The notes under the pieces are model-generated. The model did not search any database. It had not been told where the DNA came from and saw nothing but the letters and a program-made list of their open reading frames with translations. From PALSA-607 sp036501485 (GTDB lineage: Bacteria; Actinomycetota; Actinomycetes; Acidothermales; Acidothermaceae), in assembly GCA_036501485.1 (NCBI GenBank), contig DASYAG010000122.1:1-64000 (forward strand): a stretch of DNA of 64,000 bases. Reading direction: 5' to 3'. This document shows positions 50,649-57,879 of this stretch, one piece after another. The position numbers and the translations under genes were made by a program. Position 1 is the stretch's first letter. The number at the start of each line of letters is the position of its first letter.

Positions 50649-51048
50649 CGAAGCTACGTCCTCCAAACCACTCTTTGTAGGCGCGGCCCATTGCTTCGGT
50701 CTGGAGGAGTCTCGCAGGCAGACCTTACGTAGGGCTGTCGGTGCGCGAGGACGTCGATGCCGTCGTACCAAAGGATGCGGTCGTGCCAATGTATGGATAG
50801 ACAGGATCGCCTAACTGCATGGAGATACTAGTGACGCCGTCGCCTGAGGTCGCCTACGGGTTGGTATTCGCTGCGTTGCGTCAAGGCCGTGGCTGGGAAG
50901 TATCAAGTGATGTAAATCAGCGCCTCACACAGACGTGACGGACTTGAGGCCCCGCGATTTAGCACCCCAAGTAGCTGACGATTTCATGACAGAGAAACAG
51001 GTCCCGGTACGTGTAACGCTATCCGTGTGAGTCGCGTAGGTTCGACGC

Positions 51049-52011
51049 ATGGACGGCGACGAGCTCCGAAGGGGGGACCCGCGGAGCATCGACCGGCGTA
51101 CCGTCCTCAGGGCTGGCGTTGCGGCCGCAGTTGCCGGCATAGCGGGCGGCAGTCTGGTCAGTTGTACGGCGAGTGCTAAGCGGGCCACTCGCGCGACCGC
51201 GGATCCCAACGCTGCCGACGCCTCGGCTATCGCGGTACCGACCGCCGCGGCCACCAGTGCGACGGGTCGTGCTGTGCCGAGCGCGCCGCCGTCAACGCCG
51301 GGCGCGGCGCAGTTAGCCTCGCCGTCAACGCCACAGTTGGCTTCGTTGGCACCGAGTCAGTCTGCGTCAACGCAGGCGGCGGCTTCTGAGGTCCGACCTG
51401 GCGCTCCCGCCGTGGAGATCACTCACGGGCCAATAACTGCGCACGGCGTAGCTCTGACGTTCCATGGCGCGGGCGATGTGACGCTCGCGACCCGGCTGCT
51501 GGCGGAACTCGAGACGGCAGGCGCGCGCGCGACCATTTTGGCCGTCGGGCAGTGGCTCGATCAGGAGCCGGCGATGGCGAAGCGAATCCTTGCCGGCGGT
51601 CATGAACTGGGCAACCACACCTACCGTCATCTGACCATGCCCCCATTGTCGGAGGCGGTCGATGAGTCGGAGATCACTCGCTGCGCAGATGTTCTGCGCC
51701 GGTTGACGGGTTCAGCGGGCCGTTGGTTTCGGCCGTCGGGCACAGTGCACGCAACTGCGGCAATTCTCGAGGCGGCAGGTCGTGCCGGGTATGCGACGAG
51801 TTTGTCCTATGACGTCGACCCTTCGGACTACGCCGATCCTGGATCGACGGCGGTTACCACGCGAGTGTTAACGGCCACGCGGCCTGGTTCAATCGTGTCG
51901 CTGCATTTGGGTCACCTCGGTACCGTGCAGGCGATGCCCGCGATACTTGACGGCCTTCGCTCACGTGGTTTGGCTGCGGTGACGATGTCGGACTTGATGG
52001 TTGAGAGTTGA
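51049..52011 (+). CDS. Tat-exported lipoprotein, NodB-like polysaccharide deacetylase with altered catalytic motif
   Basis: 320 aa. Twin-arginine signal (IDRRTVLRAGVAAAVAGIAG) with lipobox LVSC (Cys39), then an Ala/Ser/Pro-rich spacer (40-120) and a NodB domain. The metal ligands 'GGHELGNHTYRH' (H-x3-H) and 'RPSGTVH' are present, but motif 1 reads VALTFHGAGD where active enzymes have TFDDG, so the first catalytic/metal Asp is missing. A similar TFHGxGD variant occurs in other actinobacterial secreted proteins as I recall. It starts an apparent operon with the beta-propeller, membrane, DyP and encapsulin genes. Confidence 0.85.
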   Translation: MDGDELRRGDPRSIDRRTVLRAGVAAAVAGIAGGSLVSCTASAKRATRATADPNAADASAIAVPTAAATSATGRAVPSAPPSTPGAAQLASPSTPQLASLAPSQSASTQAAASEVRPGAPAVEITHGPITAHGVALTFHGAGDVTLATRLLAELETAGARATILAVGQWLDQEPAMAKRILAGGHELGNHTYRHLTMPPLSEAVDESEITRCADVLRRLTGSAGRWFRPSGTVHATAAILEAAGRAGYATSLSYDVDPSDYADPGSTAVTTRVLTATRPGSIVSLHLGHLGTVQAMPAILDGLRSRGLAAVTMSDLMVES

Positions 52012-52024
52012 TGTGCTCGGCGAG

Positions 52025-53350
52025 ATGCGGATGAGGTCTCACGGATCCAGAGCAGTTGCTGCGCTGTGCGTTATCGCGGCGCTCGGATTGTCCGGCTGCA
52101 CGGCGCGCGACCACGACGGCTTCGCTCCTCGCATCGGTGCGGGACCCATAGCAGCGCACACGACCGCAGGCGTCCCGGACGCTGCATCCTCGAGCATGAC
52201 GCCTGAGGGCGCCACCTCCCCAGCGGCCGATCCGGTAGCCTCCGGCACGCGCACAGACACAATGCCCGAATCAAGTCCGCTGGTAATATCGACGTCTACC
52301 TCGCCCATGCCGGCCGTCGCAAATCCATTGCCGGGGATGCCCGTGGCGGACGACGCCGCGAACATTTACAACCATGACGGCGCCAACATGCTCAGCCCGG
52401 TGGTCGCTGGGTTCCCGAACCTCGTCTACGTGCCGAACAGCAATAGCAACACCGTCGACGTCATCAACCCGGTGACGGGCGCGATCGTCGAGCATTTCGC
52501 GGTGCCGACGCAGCCGCAGCACGTGGTTCCGTCGTACAACTTGAAGACACTATGGGTGAACAGCGACGTCGGTAACGCGCTGACACCGATCAATCCCGCC
52601 ACTGGGCTGCCAGGCAAACCGATCGCGGTCGCTGACCCGTACAACCTCTACTTCACGCCCGACGGTAAATATGCGCTCGTGATGGCCGAGCGGTTGCACC
52701 GCATCGACTGGCTCGACCCGACAACGATGGTGTTGATTCACACCACCCCTGTTCCGTGTTCCGGGGTTAACCACGCCGACTTCTCCGCAGACGGCCGTTA
52801 CTTCATCGTCAGCTGCGAGTTCGACGGTCGGGTGTTGAAGATCGACACGCTGACCAAGCAGATAGTCGGTGTCATGCGTTTGACGCCAGATGCGATGCCG
52901 CAAGACGTGAAGGTTTCACCTGACGGGAAAGTGTTCTACATCGCCGACATGCAAAGCAACGGCGTGTGGGAGATCGACGGCGACACGTTCAAGAAGATCG
53001 GCTTCTTGCCGACCGGAAAGGGCGCCCACGGCCTTTACATCAGTCGGGACGCATCCGTGATGTACGTCACCAACCGCGGCGAGGGGTCAATCTCACTTGT
53101 CGACCTGGCAACTCGAACGGTCGAGACCACGTGGAAGATTCCTGGTGGCGGGTCGCCCGACATGGGTGGCCTTTCGGTCGATGGCATGCAGTTGTGGGTG
53201 TCAGGTCGATACAACGGGGTGGTCTACGAGATAAGTACGGTGGACGGCCACTTGATCAAGGAGATCAGCGTTGGTAGCGGACCACACGGACTTTGCGTGT
53301 ACCCCCAACCAGGCCGGTATTCGTTGGGTCACACTGGCGTTTTCCGCTAG
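52025..53350 (+). CDS. YVTN/NHL-type beta-propeller lipoprotein
   Basis: 441 aa. Lipoprotein signal with lipobox LSGC (Cys25) followed by a Ser/Thr/Pro-rich linker to about 110 and seven or so beta-propeller repeats: 'NLVYVPNSNSNTVDVINPVT', 'KTLWVNSDVGNALTPINPAT', 'SPDGKVFYIADMQSNGVWEI', 'SVMYVTNRGEGSISLVDLAT'. Proteins of this YncE/SMP-30-like kind bind ligands or other proteins at the cell surface. ATG 52025 is chosen; the open frame starts at TTG 52001, overlapping the previous stop. Confidence 0.82.
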   Translation: MRMRSHGSRAVAALCVIAALGLSGCTARDHDGFAPRIGAGPIAAHTTAGVPDAASSSMTPEGATSPAADPVASGTRTDTMPESSPLVISTSTSPMPAVANPLPGMPVADDAANIYNHDGANMLSPVVAGFPNLVYVPNSNSNTVDVINPVTGAIVEHFAVPTQPQHVVPSYNLKTLWVNSDVGNALTPINPATGLPGKPIAVADPYNLYFTPDGKYALVMAERLHRIDWLDPTTMVLIHTTPVPCSGVNHADFSADGRYFIVSCEFDGRVLKIDTLTKQIVGVMRLTPDAMPQDVKVSPDGKVFYIADMQSNGVWEIDGDTFKKIGFLPTGKGAHGLYISRDASVMYVTNRGEGSISLVDLATRTVETTWKIPGGGSPDMGGLSVDGMQLWVSGRYNGVVYEISTVDGHLIKEISVGSGPHGLCVYPQPGRYSLGHTGVFR

Positions 53351-53373
53351 CCCGCCTCGGAATTGCTGCAGCG

Positions 53374-54354
53374 ATGACTCGGCGGGGCCTGCAGATAACC
53401 CTCGGCGTCTTGTGGCTGGTCGATGCCAGTCTGCAGTTCCAGCCCGCCATGTTCGGTGGGCGGTTGGTGACCGAGGTACTTAGCCCTGCGGGCGACGGCC
53501 AAGCATCATTCGTCTCGAGGCCGGTCGAGCACGTCGCGCATCTGGTCAGCGGGCACCCGGCTTTATTCAATGCCGCGTTTGCTTCCGTGCAACTCGCGAT
53601 CGGAGTTGGTCTGCTACTGCGCCGCCCCGTGGTCCTTGCGCTCTTCGCTTCAATCGTCTGGGCACTTGCAGTGTGGTACTTGGGCGAAGGGCTCGGCGGC
53701 TTGACTGGGCCGAACGCCGCGTTACTGACGGGCGCACCGGGTGCCGCCCTGTTGTACGCGGCGTTGGCAGCAGGTGCGTGGCCTCGTGCGGCGTCGGACC
53801 ACCCCGAACCGCCACCCGCGGCCTGGCTGGCATTCGTGTGGGCTGCCTACTGGGTCGGTGGGGCGATCTTGCAGCTGTGGCATGGGCCGCGTACTGGGCC
53901 GGACTTGGCTGCCACCATTGGGGAGAGTGCCAACGGCGCCCCCGGCTGGCTCAGTCGTTTCGACTTCACCATCGCGCGAAACGCCGGGCATGTCGGTGCC
54001 GCGGTTCTCGACGGTTTCGTTGCGCTGCAAGTACTGACCGGGCTCGCCGTCTTCGCGCCCGCGCAGTTCCGCAAAAGTGCCGCAGCTGTCGGGACGTTGA
54101 TCAGCTGCGGGTTCTGGATCATCGGCGGCGGATTCAGCCAACTGTTAAGCGGCCACGCCACCGACCCGGGCACGGCACCTCTGGTCATCGTCCTTGCCCT
54201 TGCGATTTCCACGCGACACGCAGCGAAAACGGGAACTCCCATCGGAGCCGGTCGACCCCCTCAGCGAGTACTCAGTAACCGGCCTTCGCGCCTAAGACCT
54301 GGGCCGTTGTATCGTCCGCGGAGAATCTCACGCACAGTTCGACGCACGAGGTAG
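53374..54354 (+). CDS. Multi-spanning membrane protein, DoxX-like
   Basis: 326 aa with about seven membrane segments, including 'GLQITLGVLWLVDASLQFQP', 'FASVQLAIGVGLLLRRPVVL' and 'GTAPLVIVLALAISTRHA'. The N-terminal block 'LGVLWLVDASLQFQPAMFG' resembles the start of DoxX/terminal quinol-oxidase-like membrane proteins. A basic cytoplasmic C-terminus follows. The five-base gap to the DyP gene implies that they are transcribed together. Function unknown. Confidence 0.75.
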   Translation: MTRRGLQITLGVLWLVDASLQFQPAMFGGRLVTEVLSPAGDGQASFVSRPVEHVAHLVSGHPALFNAAFASVQLAIGVGLLLRRPVVLALFASIVWALAVWYLGEGLGGLTGPNAALLTGAPGAALLYAALAAGAWPRAASDHPEPPPAAWLAFVWAAYWVGGAILQLWHGPRTGPDLAATIGESANGAPGWLSRFDFTIARNAGHVGAAVLDGFVALQVLTGLAVFAPAQFRKSAAAVGTLISCGFWIIGGGFSQLLSGHATDPGTAPLVIVLALAISTRHAAKTGTPIGAGRPPQRVLSNRPSRLRPGPLYRPRRISRTVRRTR

Positions 54355-54358
54355 GTCC

Positions 54359-55402
54359 GTGACTGCATCTTCGCAGGACGTCTTGGCGCGGCCGGCTGCC
54401 GCGGCGATCTTCCTCGTTGTCACCGTCGACGCCGGAGCGGAGGACGGCGTCCGCGACTTGCTTGCCGACGCGGCGGGGCTCGCGCGGTCGGTCGGATTCA
54501 GGCGTCCGGACTCGGACCTGAGCTGCGTCGTGGGAATCGGATCTGCCCTATGGAATCGGCTCTTCGCCGGGCCTAGGCCGACGGGTCTCCATCCATTCGT
54601 CGAATTGCGTGGTTCCCGGCACACCGCGGTCGCGACGCCGGGAGACCTGCTGTTCCACCTGCGGGCGCGTCGCCTCGACGTCTGTTTCGAACTCGCCCGG
54701 CTGCTGGCGAACCGGTTCGCGGGCTACGCGCACATCGTCGACGAGGTGCATGGGTTCAAGTACTTCGATGAGCGCGACCTGATGGGGTTTGTTGACGGTA
54801 CGGAGAACCCCAACGGCGTTGCAGCGGTCACTGCCGCCATCGTCGGTGCCGAGGAGCCGGATTTTGCCGGCGGCAGCTACGTCATCGTGCAGAAGTACCT
54901 GCACGACCTGACCCGCTGGGAGACGCTGCCCGTTGAGGAGCAACAGCGGGTCGTAGGAAGAACGAAGTTGGACGACGTGGAGTTGGCCGATGACGTCAAG
55001 CCGACGAACTCGCACGTGGCGCTCAACACGATTAATGACCCAACGGGCGCGGAGCGGCAGATCTTTCGGAGCAACATGCCTTTCGGCAGCCTCGGTGACG
55101 CCGAGTTCGGCACATATTTCATCGGCTACTCGGCCACGCCCGACGTGACCGAAGAGATGCTTCGCAATATGTTCATCGGCAAGCCGCCCGGGAACTACGA
55201 CCGGATACTCGACTTCTCGACCGCAGTAACCGGCAATCTTTTCTTCGTGCCAAGTGCCGACTTCCTCGACAACCTTCCCGATCCACCGGGACGCGGCAGC
55301 GCTGCCGCACCCGCCACGATTGACGTCACTACATCCAGAGTCGAAGACGCGCATAACGGTTCGCTGTACATCGGAAGCCTGAAAGGGATGCCATCGCTAT
55401 GA
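54359..55402 (+). CDS. DyP-type heme peroxidase, encapsulin cargo
   Basis: 347 aa from a GTG. Two ferredoxin-like domains, with the DyP signature GFVDGTENP (catalytic Asp146), distal Arg237 (IFRSNMPF) and proximal heme ligand His219 (NSHVAL). The last residues, HNGSLYIGSLKGMPSL, are an encapsulin cargo-loading peptide (GSLxIGSLKG) joined by a Gly/Ala-rich linker. The encapsulin gene follows with a 4-base overlap (ATGA). Its natural substrate is unknown. The N-terminus lacks Tat or Sec signals, so it acts inside the nanocompartment in the cytoplasm. Confidence 0.95.
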   Translation: MTASSQDVLARPAAAAIFLVVTVDAGAEDGVRDLLADAAGLARSVGFRRPDSDLSCVVGIGSALWNRLFAGPRPTGLHPFVELRGSRHTAVATPGDLLFHLRARRLDVCFELARLLANRFAGYAHIVDEVHGFKYFDERDLMGFVDGTENPNGVAAVTAAIVGAEEPDFAGGSYVIVQKYLHDLTRWETLPVEEQQRVVGRTKLDDVELADDVKPTNSHVALNTINDPTGAERQIFRSNMPFGSLGDAEFGTYFIGYSATPDVTEEMLRNMFIGKPPGNYDRILDFSTAVTGNLFFVPSADFLDNLPDPPGRGSAAAPATIDVTTSRVEDAHNGSLYIGSLKGMPSL

Positions 55403-56199
55403 ACAATCTGTACCGCGAACTCGCGCCGATCTCGGGCGTTGCCTGGGCTGACATCGAGGCCGAGGCACATCGCACCTTTGTCAGGCACGTCGCGGCCCGC
55501 CGGGTGGTCGATCTCATCGGACCGTCCGGCACCAAGCTCGCAGGCGTTGGCACCGGCCATTTGAAAACCCTTGATCCTCCGGCTGACGGCGTTCTTGCGC
55601 GCAGTCGCGAGTTGCAACCCGTCGTCGAGTTTCGGGTGCCATTCGTGGTTGATCGGCAGGCCGTCGATGACGTCGAGCGCGGCGCAAAAGACTCCGACTG
55701 GCAATCGGTCAAGGACGCCGCGAAGGAGATCGCGTTCGCTGAGGATCGCGCGATATTCGGCGGGTACGAGGCGGCCGGCATCGCCGGTATTCGCGCAAGC
55801 AACTCGAACACACCGGTCGCGCTACCCGACGACGTCCGCGAATACCCGACTGCGGTGGCGCAGGCGCTCAGTGCGCTGCGCCTCGCCGGGGTCGACGGTC
55901 CTTACAGCCTGCTGCTCCCCGCTGACGCCTACACGGCAGTGGCCGAAACCACCGACCACGGGTATCCGATCCGTGAGCACATCGCCCGTGTCGTCAAGGG
56001 CGGCGACATCATCTGGGCACCGGCGTTCGACGACGGCCTGCTGCTCACGACGCGTGGCGGCGATTACGAACTGCACCTCGGCCAGGACGTGTCGATCGGT
56101 TATTTGTCGCACAACGCCACGCAGATCGAGTTGTACTTCCAGGAGTCGATGACGTTCTTCGTCCAGACCAGCGAGGCCGGAGTCACTCTGACCGTGTAA
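55399..56199 (+). CDS. Family 1 encapsulin shell protein (linocin/CFP29-like)
   Basis: 266 aa. HK97-fold shell protein starting MNNLYRELAPISGVAWADIE, with 'ARRVVDLIGPSGTKLAGVGT', 'GAKDSDWQSVKDAAKEIAFA' EDRAIFGGY and 'YELHLGQDVSIGYLSHNATQ' 'IELYFQESMTFFV'. It assembles into a protein shell around the DyP peroxidase. Size and motifs are those of T=1 mycobacterial encapsulin Cfp29. It is the fifth gene of the run beginning at 51049. Confidence 0.96.
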   Translation: MNNLYRELAPISGVAWADIEAEAHRTFVRHVAARRVVDLIGPSGTKLAGVGTGHLKTLDPPADGVLARSRELQPVVEFRVPFVVDRQAVDDVERGAKDSDWQSVKDAAKEIAFAEDRAIFGGYEAAGIAGIRASNSNTPVALPDDVREYPTAVAQALSALRLAGVDGPYSLLLPADAYTAVAETTDHGYPIREHIARVVKGGDIIWAPAFDDGLLLTTRGGDYELHLGQDVSIGYLSHNATQIELYFQESMTFFVQTSEAGVTLTV

Positions 56200-56205
56200 G
56201 CCGGA

Positions 56206-56409
56206 CTAGTGCCTCATCGGGCCGTACGGGAAGACCGTACAGAGACCGGTGCCGTCCGCGTGCTTCGACTGTGGGTGGTGACACCAATAGCACTCACCAC
56301 TGGGCCGATGTGGTGGCGGCGACGCATAGCCGCGACAGACGCATCGACCCTCGACGCTGGCCGCAGCTATCTCCCGCGAGGCCTGGTTGTTCTCGGCGAA
56401 GTTGCCCAC
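56206..56409 (-). CDS. Small Cys/His-rich protein, possible zinc finger
   Basis: 67 aa from a GTG preceded by GAGGAGG (56417-56423), a strong Shine-Dalgarno sequence with 7-nt spacing. Cys23, Cys25, Cys40, Cys43 and Cys57 and several His (including CYWCHHPQSKH) suggest a zinc-binding fold (RCVCRGYASP ... GECYWCHHPQ). It is convergent with encapsulin, 6 bases apart. Function unknown. The strong ribosome-binding site argues that it is real. Confidence 0.65.
   Translation of the reverse strand: MGNFAENNQASREIAAASVEGRCVCRGYASPPPHRPSGECYWCHHPQSKHADGTGLCTVFPYGPMRH
56224..56240. terminator. Hairpin after the encapsulin operon
   Basis: GTACGG (56224-56229) and CCGTAC (56235-56240) form a perfect stem with a GAAGA loop, 25 nt after the encapsulin stop. 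It lies within the 3' coding end of the convergent small gene. There is no T-tract, so termination is only suggested. Confidence 0.35.
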
Positions 56410-56516
56410 CAGGCAACCTCCTCGGGGCCAGAAGAGAGATCGGGCTAATCACCCGTTGTACCGCCGTCCGCGCCATTTGTGGAGGAACTTTGCCAAATCC
56501 ATACGCCTGCGGGTAA

Positions 56517-57005
56517 CTAGGACGACTCGTCGCGTATCGATTGCCAGAAATTCAATACCCGCTCGGGTGGCTGGTGGATCTCGACGGCGTGGCCGAACAA
56601 CGGGCCGCTGGAGAACCAGCTTGCAACCGTGCCGCCAACTGACGTGGTCAGCAGCGCGCAGCCCGCATCGGCCATGTGCATGCCCTCCGCCTCGAGATCG
56701 TCGGTCGTCCACGACACATGACTGACAGCGCCGTGCTTGATCCCGAGCGCCTCGCGCAACTCCGGCGGCTCGACCACGTGCACCTGGTTGAGCTCGAGCA
56801 GGACTGGTCCCCACGCCGTGAACGCGGCCGAGTGGTCGAGGACGGCAGCGCTGGAGCCGAGGAACCGGAAATCGCCGAGGTCGATGTGTTCGAGCACTTT
56901 GAACGGGCCGACGCCCAACAGTCGCTGCGCATCGGCCATTGCAACGTCGAGATCGTCGACCCAATAGCCGATGTGATGCAGCCCGCGCCGTCTTGTCTCG
57001 GTCAT
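56517..57005 (-). CDS. VOC family (glyoxalase/dioxygenase-like) protein
   Basis: 162 aa. The VOC fold is shown by 'GLHHIGYWVDDLDVAMADAQ', 'HGAVSHVSWTTDDLEAEGMH' and a late metal-ligand segment 'GHAVEIHQPPERVLNFWQ'. ATG 57005 is chosen since the upstream extension would reach into the promoter region of the divergent SDR gene. Likely an isomerase, lyase or ring-cleavage-type enzyme. It is divergent from the SDR/FAD oxidase pair with 93 bp between. Confidence 0.88.
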   Translation of the reverse strand: MTETRRRGLHHIGYWVDDLDVAMADAQRLLGVGPFKVLEHIDLGDFRFLGSSAAVLDHSAAFTAWGPVLLELNQVHVVEPPELREALGIKHGAVSHVSWTTDDLEAEGMHMADAGCALLTTSVGGTVASWFSSGPLFGHAVEIHQPPERVLNFWQSIRDESS

Positions 57006-57030
57006 CCGCGACCTCCTGTGGGGCTCAATC

Positions 57031-57060
57031 TTGTCCCGAGGCATTCTCGCTTGATAAAAT
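57031..57060 (+). promoter_or_regulatory. Candidate promoter of the SDR/FAD-oxidase pair
   Basis: TTGTCC (57031-57036) and TAAAAT (57055-57060) are separated by 18 bp, a plausible sigma-70 promoter. Transcription would start near 57067, within the adjoining inverted repeat. Confidence 0.5.
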
Positions 57061-57064
57061 CCAC

Positions 57065-57079
57065 TTCCGCAATACGGAA
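57065..57079. promoter_or_regulatory. TTCCG-N5-CGGAA inverted repeat, IclR-type operator candidate
   Basis: TTCCG (57065-57069) and CGGAA (57075-57079) flank CAATA. This matches the consensus I recall for many IclR-family regulators. It overlaps the predicted transcription start of the SDR gene and lies in the shared region with the VOC gene, so one repressor could control both. No IclR gene is in the window. Confidence 0.6.
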
Positions 57080-57098
57080 TGGCTCGACCGGAGGTCTC

Positions 57099-57866
57099 AT
57101 GGGTCGACTGAGCGGCAAGGTCGCACTAGTCACCGGTACCGGGGGTGGCATCGGCCGCGCGATTGCCCTGACGTTCGCCCGGGAGGGCGCGCGCGTCGTG
57201 GGCTGTGATCTCGACCCCGAGGGCTCGGCGGAGACCGTCGCGATGGCCCGCGTGATCGGTGGAGATATGACGGCGATGGCGCCGGTCGACATCGCCACCG
57301 AGCAGGGCGCCGATGACTGGGTCGCCCAGGCGGTCGCGGTCTACGGAGGCGTCGATGTACTAGTGAACAACGCCTCGGCGATCAAGTTCGGGCCCATCTC
57401 GGAGCTCTCGGTCGCGGATTGGTCGTTCACGATCCGCAATGAACTCGACATCGTGTTCCTCGTGACTCGTGCAGTGTGGCCGCACCTCGTCAACCGCGGC
57501 GGTGGCTCGATCGTGAATATCGCCTCCATCTCGGCGACCCGCGGCGCGTTCTTCATGCCACAGAACGCGCATGGTGCTGCAAAGGGCGGCGTTCTGTCTC
57601 TCACTTTGCAGCTGGTGACGGAGGGTGGTCCGCACAAGATCAGAGTCAACGCGGTAAGTCCTGCCATGACCGCCACACCGCACACGGCGCCCCTGCTTAC
57701 CGACCCGAACAGCCTGTTCGCTGGACAGGTTGAGCGCATCCCGATGGGCCGAGTGGGCCAGCCGGAAGACGTTGCGAACGCGGTACTTTTCCTTGCCTCC
57801 GATGAGGCGGCACATGTGACCGGGGCGAACATTCCGGTCGACGGCGGCGCGGCGGCGATCGGATGA
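57099..57866 (+). CDS. SDR family oxidoreductase
   Basis: 255 aa. NAD(P) motif GTGGGIGRA, Asp/acid 'DLDPEG' after the second strand, NNAS, catalytic Ser in IASISATRG and a C-terminal 'GANIPVDGGAAAIG'. The expected YxxxK reads 'NAHGAAKG', so the catalytic Tyr is replaced by His (H-G-A-A-K). This could alter or abolish activity; the rest of the Rossmann fold is intact. It follows the IclR-type operator and precedes the FAD oxidase by 13 bp. Confidence 0.85.
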   Translation: MGRLSGKVALVTGTGGGIGRAIALTFAREGARVVGCDLDPEGSAETVAMARVIGGDMTAMAPVDIATEQGADDWVAQAVAVYGGVDVLVNNASAIKFGPISELSVADWSFTIRNELDIVFLVTRAVWPHLVNRGGGSIVNIASISATRGAFFMPQNAHGAAKGGVLSLTLQLVTEGGPHKIRVNAVSPAMTATPHTAPLLTDPNSLFAGQVERIPMGRVGQPEDVANAVLFLASDEAAHVTGANIPVDGGAAAIG

Positions 57867-57879
57867 TGGACGACAACAC

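Noticed and set aside
50819..50938. Possible 39-aa protein (MEILVTPSPEVAYGLVFAAL...) between the LCP gene and the deacetylase
   Set aside because: Only a weak ribosome-binding site and no recognised homology; cannot be supported beyond an open frame.
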